The notes under the pieces: generated by a model
Database searches by the model: none
What the model was told of the DNA's origin: nothing
Seen by the model: only the letters and a program-made list of their open reading frames with translations
Source: Candidatus Geocrenenecus huangii
Lineage (GTDB): Archaea; Thermoproteota; Nitrososphaeria_A; Caldarchaeales; Wolframiiraptoraceae
Assembly (NCBI GenBank): GCA_023268155.1
Contig: JALNKM010000006.1
Location: 30,193-94,192, forward strand
Length of the DNA: 64,000 bases
Direction: 5' to 3'
Shown: one piece after another, positions 33,005 through 40,982 of the stretch
How positions within the stretch are numbered: position 1 is the stretch's first letter
How the letters are laid out: each line of letters opens with the position of its first letter
Position numbers and translations under genes: made by a program

Positions 33005-34113
33005 TATTTGAAACACATGGAGATACATGTAGGCTGGGTTACCTAAGACTGATTCCGTGCATAATGGAGGATGATGAACCTAGAAGCTTCGACTTCATCT
33101 CAAGTATACTCTACGACATGGTTAAGAACGTAGGTGGAGTAGAAGCTGTTTCACGAAACACCATTGGATTGATTACGAGAGCGGTAAACTCTAGAAATTA
33201 CGTTACGTTGGCCGCTGAAATGAATATAATTGATAGGAAGACTCAGAAACTTGGACATTTTGGGAAGATCTATCTAATCCTGAACTCCAGCAACTTGGTT
33301 AGAGAGTTTATTGAGGGCAGGTATCTTCCATCCATGAGAGAGTTGATAACCTTAAACGATGCTGAGAAGCTCTACTTCTTATGGGTTCTAGTCTCTACAG
33401 ACTACCCCTTCATAGAACTGATAATTAGCTGGATTGTAGAGAAAGAAAAATTTACAAGACAAGAGGCCATGACTTATATAATGGAGGAGGCTTATCCTGC
33501 ATCATTAAGAAAGATAGTGACCACGCTTCCTGAAAGCAAGAGGAAAAGTATCGAGTTGGAAGCTTCTGAAGCAGAAAAGTTTAGAGAGAAACGTCTATCT
33601 ATAAAAGATAAAACAGAGTGGATTAAGACAAGCCTGTATGCGAAGTACCGTCATATAGCTCCCCCTCGCCTTGAATGGCTAGTGGACATAGGAGTCCTGA
33701 GGAGAGACGGTAGAGGTAAATACTCGGTAGATGAAAGATTGATAAAAGGTCTCGACAAGATCTCTAGGATTCCAAGGATGAGCTTGCATAAGGTGGAAGA
33801 ATACATATTTGAAGAATTTTCAAAGACTATGTTCAGTAGCTTAAGGAATGCTGGAAGGTACGAAATATCCAAGACAATAGTTGAAGCATATAACAGTCTT
33901 GAGAGATTTGGTCTTAGACCTATTAGACTAGACTACCTAGAAAAAGTTACAGCATTACTCTTGATTGAAAAGAAATCCTATGCAAATATATCAATGATAC
34001 ATGATGTCTTCAATAGCCTGGCGATAAGATTTCCGGACAAGATCTATATCTCTCCAGCTCCCAGTGGAAGTATAAATGTTGCAAAGATTGATCTAACAGA
34101 TACAGAGATCTAG
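33001..34113 (+). CDS. Unknown protein coupled to the methylase
   Basis: 370 aa, not recognised. Mostly alpha-helical and charged, with a C-terminal half that suggests winged-helix folds (HIAPPRLEWLVDIGVLRRDG around 217-236, then RGKYSVDERLIK). No PD-(D/E)xK, HNH, GIY-YIG or ATPase motif is evident, so it does not look like a classical restriction nuclease, although a diverged one cannot be excluded. The ATG overlaps the methylase stop by 4 nt, tying its job to methylation: specificity, partner or effector. Confidence 0.7.
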   Translation: MIFETHGDTCRLGYLRLIPCIMEDDEPRSFDFISSILYDMVKNVGGVEAVSRNTIGLITRAVNSRNYVTLAAEMNIIDRKTQKLGHFGKIYLILNSSNLVREFIEGRYLPSMRELITLNDAEKLYFLWVLVSTDYPFIELIISWIVEKEKFTRQEAMTYIMEEAYPASLRKIVTTLPESKRKSIELEASEAEKFREKRLSIKDKTEWIKTSLYAKYRHIAPPRLEWLVDIGVLRRDGRGKYSVDERLIKGLDKISRIPRMSLHKVEEYIFEEFSKTMFSSLRNAGRYEISKTIVEAYNSLERFGLRPIRLDYLEKVTALLLIEKKSYANISMIHDVFNSLAIRFPDKIYISPAPSGSINVAKIDLTDTEI

Positions 34114-34204
34114 TTCCCCCATAAGTCTTTAGCAGTTTAGTATTCTTTTCTGAGTTGAGTTGATATATTTATATCATGCTTTTTATAACTATGTTATTAG
34201 AAAT

Positions 34205-35452
34205 ATGGTTAAGGTATCAGAATTCCTGAAAGAGCATGGTAAACCTCCTAGAGAAGTGTATCTGGACCACGAGAATTGTGGATGGGTTCCGCCAGAAGTC
34301 GTTGAGGCGATGTTACCATACTTTAACAAAAAGGGATACGGGCACCCCTCGATAACCAATCTGCCTGGATGGGAAGCATATGAAGTTATAGAGTCTACAA
34401 TCGAGAAAATAAATAAAAGCATTAATGCTAGAGATGGAGAATTAGTCTTAACTCATAATGGAACTGAAGCAAACAATTTAGCAATCATAGGTTCAGCTCT
34501 CGCAAGAAGCAAAGAAAGAAATAAAATCATAATATCTGCTATCGAGCATGTAAGTATTATTTTTCCCGCAAGGTCTCTTGAGGAGAATGGTTATAGAGTT
34601 GTCATGATCCCAGTAGACAAAGAAGGTTTTGTCGACCCATACATGTTAAGTACGTTGATCGATAATGAGACTCTAATGGTAAGCATTCAAATGGTGAATC
34701 ATGAGATAGGGACGATACAGAATATAAAAGAATTGGTAGAGACCGTGAAAGACAAGGATGATCGAATAATTTTCCACACAGACGCAGTCGACGCTTATGG
34801 CAGAATAAATATCGATGTAGAAGAACTAGGGATAGACCTGTTAACGCTCAGCAGTCATAAGATTCATGGTCCTAGAGGTGTCGGGGCACTATACGTAAGA
34901 GAAGGACTGAAATTGAAGCCAATAATGCATGGAGCCCTTAGCACTCAAAAGATGTGGCCAAGTGTAGAGAACGTTCCCGCAATCGCAGGGTTCAGTAGGG
35001 CGATCGATTTGGCTTTTACAAACTTTGAAGATAACGTTGAGAAGATGAAGATGCTTAGAGATATGCTGATAGAAGGCATATTAGAAGAAGTTCCAGAAGT
35101 ATTGTTAAATGGTCCAACAGGAGAGAAGAGAGCTCCCGACAATGTAAACATGAGCTTCCTCCATGTCGAGGGAGAATCTATAACAGTAGAATTAAGTTTG
35201 AGAGGAATATACGTTTCAAGTGGAAGCGCTTGTACGAGCAGAGTCTTAGAGCCTAGCCACGTGATCCTAGCTATAGGTAGAAAGTATGAGGAAGCGCATG
35301 GAAGTATACTCTTCAAAACATCTAGATATCAAAAAGTAGAAGACATAGATTATGTCTTGTCGCAGGTGCCTGCAGCGATCGAGAGGCTTAGAACGATAAG
35401 CCCATTAGTTAGAGAAAGTCGAGGAATACTCAAGAAGATGGTGGGAACATGA
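34205..35452 (+). CDS. iscS: Cysteine desulfurase, NifS/IscS-like
   Basis: 415 aa. PLP-dependent; removes sulfur from cysteine for Fe-S clusters and thiolation. PLP lysine in SSHKIHGPRGVG (about 221-232), HTDAVDAYG for cofactor binding and catalytic Cys in VSSGSACTSR (about 338-347), the IscS-type long loop. ATG 34205 (MVKVSEFLKEHG) is preferred over upstream codons; a TATA-like ATATATTTATATC (34160-34172) lies upstream. Its stop overlaps the scaffold gene by 4 nt. First gene of a sulfur-mobilisation operon. Confidence 0.92.
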   Translation: MVKVSEFLKEHGKPPREVYLDHENCGWVPPEVVEAMLPYFNKKGYGHPSITNLPGWEAYEVIESTIEKINKSINARDGELVLTHNGTEANNLAIIGSALARSKERNKIIISAIEHVSIIFPARSLEENGYRVVMIPVDKEGFVDPYMLSTLIDNETLMVSIQMVNHEIGTIQNIKELVETVKDKDDRIIFHTDAVDAYGRINIDVEELGIDLLTLSSHKIHGPRGVGALYVREGLKLKPIMHGALSTQKMWPSVENVPAIAGFSRAIDLAFTNFEDNVEKMKMLRDMLIEGILEEVPEVLLNGPTGEKRAPDNVNMSFLHVEGESITVELSLRGIYVSSGSACTSRVLEPSHVILAIGRKYEEAHGSILFKTSRYQKVEDIDYVLSQVPAAIERLRTISPLVRESRGILKKMVGT

Positions 35453-35946
35453 GTACAAGAACACCTCTTATCTATACTCCCAAGATACTTGATTTATTTA
35501 GGAATCCAAGAAATCTCGGCAGAATGGAAGATGCAACAGTTTCCTCCCAGGCCGGTAGCCCAGCATGTGGTGATGTAATAACAATATATCTAAAGATCGA
35601 TGGAGAAAAGATAACAGATGCATCATTTGAGAGTTATGGATGTGCAGCGAACATCGCCGCTGCGAGCATCATCACAGAAATGGTTAGGAATAAGACTCTT
35701 AAAGAAGCATGGAGCATCACTTGGGAAGACGTAACCAACGAGCTTGGAGGTTTACCATCGATAAAGTATCATTGTAGCATTCTGGCTGTCGGAGGATTAA
35801 AGAGGGCCATTAGAAAGTATTTTGAAGAAGTTAGAAGAGAACGTCCAGAATGGCTTCCAGAGAATCTCAGCAAAGAAGAAAGACAAGCTTTAGAGGAAGA
35901 AGAATTGATTGAGAAAATCTATAGGAAGTATGGAGTTGCGCCATGA
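35449..35946 (+). CDS. iscU: IscU-like Fe-S scaffold
   Basis: 165 aa. Scaffold for Fe-S assembly with the three cluster cysteines: SPACGDVITIYL (Cys about 41), YGCAANIAAAS (about 66) and YHCSILAVGGLKRAI (about 106). A charged C-terminal extension (about 125-165, RPEWLPENLSKEERQALEEE) is longer than in bacterial IscU and may bind a partner. It overlaps both neighbours by 4 nt, indicating tight coupling with the desulfurase and TusA-like gene. Confidence 0.92.
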   Translation: MSTRTPLIYTPKILDLFRNPRNLGRMEDATVSSQAGSPACGDVITIYLKIDGEKITDASFESYGCAANIAAASIITEMVRNKTLKEAWSITWEDVTNELGGLPSIKYHCSILAVGGLKRAIRKYFEEVRRERPEWLPENLSKEERQALEEEELIEKIYRKYGVAP

Positions 35947-36182
35947 TGGAGGAGTATTTTATAGATCTTGGTGAAAAGAAGCCCGGATGCACGGAAAACC
36001 CTGTAATTAGATTGACGCAGATGCTTTTAAGGGTAGAAGAAGGAAAAGGAGTACTAAAAGTGGCTTCAGATGAAAGAGAAATACCATTAAAGATACTTGA
36101 AATGCTTGCAGACAAGAGAAACTTAAAGCTTCAAGTCCTAGAGAAGAACGGCACGAAGGTAATCGTCCTCTACTCTAAGTAA
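35943..36182 (+). CDS. tusA: TusA-like sulfur-carrier protein, variant motif
   Basis: 79 aa. TusA/SirA fold: YFIDLGEKKPGCTENPVIRL at the start, then VEEGKGVLKVASDERE and a final KVIVLYSK strand. TusA proteins carry persulfide sulfur on the Cys of a CPxP motif; here the segment reads GCTENPV, keeping Cys and a later Pro but not CPxP. Linked by 4-nt overlap to the IscU gene, so it probably takes sulfur from the desulfurase. It could pass sulfur toward DsrC encoded at 49.6 kb, by analogy with TusA-DsrC relays. Confidence 0.72.
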   Translation: MMEEYFIDLGEKKPGCTENPVIRLTQMLLRVEEGKGVLKVASDEREIPLKILEMLADKRNLKLQVLEKNGTKVIVLYSK

Positions 36183-36254
36183 ATTATGCCAATATTAATC
36201 GAACATGATTGTGCCATTTAGAAGATCTTATATTTATGACGACGTTAATAGTAG

Positions 36255-37493
36255 ATGATGTGTTTTTTGAATATTAATGAGATTCGTAAGGATTTCCCGA
36301 TCTTGGAAAGGAAGATAAGAGGTAAAAGTTTAGTTTATCTTGATAGCGCTGCATCATCTCTTAAGCCTATACAAGTTGTCGAAGCTATTAGAGAGTTCTA
36401 TTTAATAGAATACAGTAATATTCATAGAGGGGTTCATTACCTTAGTCAGTCGGCTACGTCAAGATACGAAGAATCTAGAGAGAAAATTGCCAAATTCATA
36501 AATGCGCATAGTTCCGAAGAAATAATCTTCACCTATGGTACGACCGACTCGCTTAATATGCTTGCATATGGTTATGGTTTGAGAGTACTCAAACCTGGAG
36601 ACAAGATACTTTTAACAATTATGGAGCATCACAGCAATATTCTTCCATGGATGTATATATCCACACTTACTGGAGCGAAGATAGATTACATAGACATCAC
36701 GGATGAAGGGGAGATTGATTATGACGAACTTGACGAAAAAATAAACGAGAAGACCAAGATTGTCTCAATAACGCATATGTCTAACGTTCTTGGAACGATA
36801 ATCGACGTTAAGAAGATCGCTAAGAAAATACATGAAGTAGGAGGTGTGATAATAGTTGATGGAGCACAATCAGTCCCACATATGCCAATAAACGTTAGAG
36901 AACTAGAAATAGACTTCTTGGCATTCAGTGGACATAAAATGCTTGGGCCGACGGGTATAGGCGTACTATGGATCAAGCGAGACTTGCTAGATGACATGCA
37001 TCCTCCCAGACTCGGCGGTGGATCTATTAGAGATGTTACACTAGATGACTTTACCTTCCTAGATCCACCACATCGTTTTGAAGCTGGAACACCTAATATA
37101 GCTGGTGTAATAGGTTTAGCAAGAGCGGTAGAGTATCTAGAGAAGATCGGGATGAATAATGTGAGAAGGCATGAAGAAGAATTAACTAGTTATGCTTTGA
37201 AAGAACTTGATAGGTTTAAGGGTCAGATCGATGTGTATGGGCCTAGCAGTGTATCGATTCGTGGAGGAATAATAGCCTTCAATGTCAAGGGTCTAGACCC
37301 GAATATGGTTGGGGGCTTGCTTGATAGCTTTGGTATAGCTGTAAGAACGGGAAAACATTGCGCTCATCCTCTACATCAAAGATTAAGTATAGATGGGTCG
37401 GTTAGGGCAAGCATATACATCTACAACACAAAAGAAGAAATAGCCCTCCTTACATCAGCACTAGAAGAGATAACTAACGCTACAATTAGATGA
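36255..37493 (+). CDS. sufS: Cysteine desulfurase, SufS-like
   Basis: 412 aa. Class V aminotransferase fold of the SufS/CsdA type: DSAASSLKPIQVVEAI, HHSNILPWMYIS, PLP lysine in FSGHKMLGPTGIGVLW (about 226-241) and catalytic Cys in VRTGKHCAHPLH (about 362-373), which sits on the short SufS-type loop. Second desulfurase of the island, 72 bp after the TusA-like gene. A TATA-like CTTATATTTATG (36228-36239) lies about 25 nt before ATG 36255, so it has its own leaderless promoter. Confidence 0.92.
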   Translation: MMCFLNINEIRKDFPILERKIRGKSLVYLDSAASSLKPIQVVEAIREFYLIEYSNIHRGVHYLSQSATSRYEESREKIAKFINAHSSEEIIFTYGTTDSLNMLAYGYGLRVLKPGDKILLTIMEHHSNILPWMYISTLTGAKIDYIDITDEGEIDYDELDEKINEKTKIVSITHMSNVLGTIIDVKKIAKKIHEVGGVIIVDGAQSVPHMPINVRELEIDFLAFSGHKMLGPTGIGVLWIKRDLLDDMHPPRLGGGSIRDVTLDDFTFLDPPHRFEAGTPNIAGVIGLARAVEYLEKIGMNNVRRHEEELTSYALKELDRFKGQIDVYGPSSVSIRGGIIAFNVKGLDPNMVGGLLDSFGIAVRTGKHCAHPLHQRLSIDGSVRASIYIYNTKEEIALLTSALEEITNATIR

Positions 37494-37514
37494 AGAACCT
37501 TTATGAGATTAGAA

Positions 37515-37525
37515 TTTTACGTAAA
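37515..37525. promoter_or_regulatory. TTTTACGTAAA site upstream of PLP gene
   Basis: An 11-bp near-palindrome (core TTTACGTAAA) that matches the larger palindrome before dsrC (49953-49966). It lies about 45 bp before the TATA box of the downstream gene. A shared transcription-factor site for sulfur genes is possible. Confidence 0.35.
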
Positions 37526-37597
37526 CAGGTTCTTAATATTTATTATTTTCCCGAATGTAAAAAGAAAAATATAAATCGTAGCTGATACCTTGTTATC

Positions 37598-38752
37598 CTG
37601 ACCCTGCAGACCAAATCTATACATGGACATAAGTATAGAGATGAAAAGAATGGAGTATTCATTCCGCCTATTTACCAGACTGCTATCTTTGAGCAGCCAG
37701 GTTGGACTAGGAAGACTGATAGAGGAGTAGACCTCAAATACAGTAGAGAAGAAAATCTAACTGTTGAATCGTTGGAAAATGTAATCACTGAACTAGAAGA
37801 AGGTGGAGACTCTCTTTGCTTTTCAAGTGGTATGGCCGCAATATCTACAATATACTTCTCCACATTAAGAAAATACGATCAAATAGTCCTATCCGCTGAA
37901 TCGTATGGGACGACTTTACAACTTGGAGAGAAACTTAGAGAATTCGGTATAGACGTTCAGGTCTCATGGCCTGAAACAGAAAATATCATAGAATCAATAA
38001 ATAGGAAGACGAAGCTCGTATTGATAGAGGTCGTAACAAACCCGACTTTAAGAGTGTTCAATATCCGAGAGATAGCTGAAGTATGTAGGGAGAACAAAAC
38101 AATCCTAGTAGTGGACAATACGTTCGCTACGCCATACCTCTATAAACCCTTAAAAGATGGAGTAGATATAGTCCTCCATAGTCTAACAAAATATCTATCA
38201 GGACATAACGATGTATTAGGTGGCTCAATAACCTCAAGTAAAGAAAAGATTCTAGAGCTATGGGATTGGAGAAGAATGCTCGGAACGATAATTCCACCCT
38301 TCGAAGCATTCCTGATAATCAGAGGCTTGAAGACCTTTGAGTTAAGAATGGAGAAACATTGTAAAAATGCTCTAATAATAGCTGAGCATCTCCAAGAACA
38401 TCCAAAGATAACCGAAGTACTCTACCCCGGTTTAACCTCCAACAAATACCACGATATAGCTAAGAAGTTATTCAATAATAAAGGATTCGGAGGAGTCGTA
38501 AGTTTTAGGATAAAAGGTGGTGAAGAAGAAGTAGTGAGACTGATGAAGAACTTGAAGATTATTAAACCAGCACCCAGTCTAGGAGGAGCTGAATCTATCT
38601 TAACTTATCCAGTAATTAGTGCAGCCATGACTATGCCGAAAGATCTTCGAGATAAGCTAGGCATAAAAGAAGACCTCCTGCGTTTATCGGTTGGACTCGA
38701 AGATGTAGAAGATTTAATCGAAGACATCGATAAGGCTTTAGCCAGTATCTAA
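37598..38752 (+). CDS. Cystathionine gamma-synthase/lyase-family PLP enzyme (CTG start)
   Basis: 384 aa. Transsulfuration/O-acetylhomoserine-type fold: IHGHKYRDEKNGVFIPPIYQ at the start, YSREENLTVESLE, FSSGMAA-like CFSSGMAAIST, VDNTFATPYLYKPL and PLP lysine in HSLTKYLSGHNDVLGG (about 188-203). The family cannot be split into cystathionine synthase, lyase or sulfhydrylase by eye. The conserved N-terminal block is in frame only from a CTG at 37598; no ATG, GTG or TTG exists between the stop at 37583 and 37772. TATA-like AATATAAAT at 37568-37576 lies about 26 nt before this CTG, so leaderless CTG initiation is likely. Probably supplies sulfur amino acids. Confidence 0.85.
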   Translation: MTLQTKSIHGHKYRDEKNGVFIPPIYQTAIFEQPGWTRKTDRGVDLKYSREENLTVESLENVITELEEGGDSLCFSSGMAAISTIYFSTLRKYDQIVLSAESYGTTLQLGEKLREFGIDVQVSWPETENIIESINRKTKLVLIEVVTNPTLRVFNIREIAEVCRENKTILVVDNTFATPYLYKPLKDGVDIVLHSLTKYLSGHNDVLGGSITSSKEKILELWDWRRMLGTIIPPFEAFLIIRGLKTFELRMEKHCKNALIIAEHLQEHPKITEVLYPGLTSNKYHDIAKKLFNNKGFGGVVSFRIKGGEEEVVRLMKNLKIIKPAPSLGGAESILTYPVISAAMTMPKDLRDKLGIKEDLLRLSVGLEDVEDLIEDIDKALASI

Positions 38753-38759
38753 CTTAGGG

Positions 38760-39776
38760 CTACGAGTAAGTGATATCCCAAACCCGTTCAAACCACATTA
38801 ATTCAACTTCATCTAATCTAAACCTTGGTTTAACTCTACTCTCTTCAACCGTTACTGTCTGGTTTGTCAAAAGTTGAAGCACCCCAGTCCACGCTATCAT
38901 CGCTCCATTATCTCCAGCATACTCTTGAGGAACGATCATAAGTCTAGCATCATGGAGCTTAACCATTTCCTCCACCATTTCTCTCAACCTAACACTCCTT
39001 GATAATCCTCCCACGATCAATACTTCATTCTTTTCCGTGAATGCTAAAGCCCGCTCGGTAACCTCTGTCAACATACTGAAGACTGTTTCAATAAGACTAT
39101 AGCAGACGTCTTCCAGCCTAGCCCCTTCCTTTAACAATTTTAACGCCGTGGTCAGTATGCCTGAAAAAGAAACATCCATACCCTTTACTTTGTAAGGTAG
39201 ATAGTAGAATTTTTTCCCTTCACGAGCTCTTATCTCCGGGTTCGGCATCGTCCCTATACATGCCTTAATCCCGAATACGTCGAGACAGTTTCCCGCGGCG
39301 ATATCTAATGTTTCTCCGAAGATTCTATATCTTCCATCTTTGTAGGATGCGATGAGGGTATTCCCACCTGCAACATAGAGGACGACGGGGTCTCTACATC
39401 TAGTAGTCAGCCTACCTATCTCTATATGAGCTACTCCATGATTTACCGATATTAAAGGAATGTTTAATCTAAGAGATAACGCTCTCGCAATCGTTGCCCC
39501 TACTCTAAGACATGGCCCCATCCCAGGTCCAGCAGAAAAAGCTATACCTTCTAACTGGGAAGGAGATACCCCGCTCACCTTAAAGGCTTCCTTGATTATC
39601 TCGGGTGCTATTTGAGAATGATGTTGTGCAGCCTCTCTCGGATGTATTCCTCCAGACTTAGGAGTATAAACGCTATTAACATTAGCTAGTATCTTACCTG
39701 TGGATGAAGCTATACCTACTCCGAATGTATGAGCCGTAGACTCTATACCTAAAACAATCTTCTCATCTTTAGGCAA
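38760..39776 (-). CDS. kae1: KEOPS subunit Kae1 (tRNA t6A synthesis)
   Basis: 338 aa. Adds the threonylcarbamoyl group at A37 of ANN-reading tRNAs. ASKHA fold with VLGIESTAHTFGVGI, metal-binding HHSQIAPE and NHGVAHIEIGR (His pair), YVAGGNTLI, IAAGNCLDVFG and a late EYAGDNGAMIAW. No Bud32 kinase domain is fused, as length shows. Convergent with the PLP gene with a 7-bp gap. Confidence 0.95.
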   Translation of the reverse strand: MPKDEKIVLGIESTAHTFGVGIASSTGKILANVNSVYTPKSGGIHPREAAQHHSQIAPEIIKEAFKVSGVSPSQLEGIAFSAGPGMGPCLRVGATIARALSLRLNIPLISVNHGVAHIEIGRLTTRCRDPVVLYVAGGNTLIASYKDGRYRIFGETLDIAAGNCLDVFGIKACIGTMPNPEIRAREGKKFYYLPYKVKGMDVSFSGILTTALKLLKEGARLEDVCYSLIETVFSMLTEVTERALAFTEKNEVLIVGGLSRSVRLREMVEEMVKLHDARLMIVPQEYAGDNGAMIAWTGVLQLLTNQTVTVEESRVKPRFRLDEVELMWFERVWDITYS

Positions 39777-39876
39777 TCAATCTCAGCCCCCACCATTCTC
39801 ATAATTTGTTAATGTTGAAATAATTTATATCCTCCATCAAGAATTATCTTTTAGGCTTTGGAGGAAATACTGGGTC

Positions 39877-40896
39877 TTGATTATAGTAGATTGTTATGGT
39901 AGACCTGTAAGAGGGCTTAGAATCTCTGTGAATCCCAGTTATAGATGTAATTTTAGATGTATATTCTGCCACATGGAAGGCGTAGTAGAAAGTGGGTCTG
40001 AAGTAATGATGAATCCTGAAGAGATTGAGAAAATAGTCAAGATTCTGTTAAAATATAATATAAGGAAAGTCAAGTTGACTGGTGGAGAGCCAATGCTTAG
40101 AAGAGATATACTGGAGATAGTGGAGCGTCTCGGTAGACTGGACTTAGAAGATCTCAGCATGACTACTAACGGCACCCGTCTAATATCGATGGCTAAGAAG
40201 CTTAAGATGGCAGGTTTAAGAAGAGTCAACATAAGTCTTCATAGTGTAAGTAGTGAAAAATATTGCTGGATTACTGGAACAACAAAAAGCGGAGACGGTC
40301 GGACAAGATATGATTACACTATAGATGCAATAAGGGCAGCTGTCGATGCAGGGTTAAACCCGGTGAAATTAAACGTAGTAGTCATGAAGAATGTGAATCA
40401 AGACGAATTGGAAAGATTAATCGAGTTTGCATCGATATTCGAAGGCAAAGTGATTCTCCAACTGATAGAACTTATAGAAGAAGGTGCATCTGACAAAGAG
40501 TTCTTCAATAGATATTATTACGATTTACGAGAAGTTGAAGAGAGATTAGAATGTATGGCTGTAAAGATTGTTACTAGAAGCCTCCATATGAGGAGGCAGT
40601 ACCTGCTACCTAATGGCGTGTGGGTTGAGGTTGTTAGGCCGAACAGTAACTACCAATTCTGTATGCATGATGATAGGATAAGGATAACACATGATGGTAA
40701 GTTTAAGCCGTGTCTGATGAGAGACGACAATCTAGTTGATTTCCTAACATATCTAAGAGCGGGAGCATCTGAAGAAGAACTTGAAAAACTATTCCTTAAA
40801 GCTATCAAGCTTAGAGAACCATACTATAGACCTCCAACCCTAAAGCCATCTGAAGACATATCAATCATTCAGGAAGCATCTTATAAGAAGAGGTAA
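39877..40896 (+). CDS. moaA: Molybdenum cofactor synthesis protein MoaA
   Basis: 339 aa. Radical-SAM enzyme that turns GTP to the pterin precursor of Moco with MoaC. N-terminal cluster C24-x3-C28-x2-C31 (CNFRCIFC), KLTGGEPMLR (about 68-77) and MTTNGTRL. The C-terminal substrate cluster motif, usually C-x-x-C...C, reads NYQFCMHDDRIRITHDGKFK then PCL: the second Cys is Asp. The C-terminal GG tail of bacterial MoaA is also absent. TTG start 39877 after a GGAGG-like site. Moco would serve the enzymes suggested at 19.9 and 55-63 kb. Confidence 0.9.
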   Translation: MIIVDCYGRPVRGLRISVNPSYRCNFRCIFCHMEGVVESGSEVMMNPEEIEKIVKILLKYNIRKVKLTGGEPMLRRDILEIVERLGRLDLEDLSMTTNGTRLISMAKKLKMAGLRRVNISLHSVSSEKYCWITGTTKSGDGRTRYDYTIDAIRAAVDAGLNPVKLNVVVMKNVNQDELERLIEFASIFEGKVILQLIELIEEGASDKEFFNRYYYDLREVEERLECMAVKIVTRSLHMRRQYLLPNGVWVEVVRPNSNYQFCMHDDRIRITHDGKFKPCLMRDDNLVDFLTYLRAGASEEELEKLFLKAIKLREPYYRPPTLKPSEDISIIQEASYKKR

Positions 40897-40982
40897 ACTT
40901 CTCCAAGCCCTCCGAACGTCTTTTTGAAAAAAGTAATAGTTTTTAACATGGTTCCGAGAAGTTGATTCTAGAGGTTAGGCTA

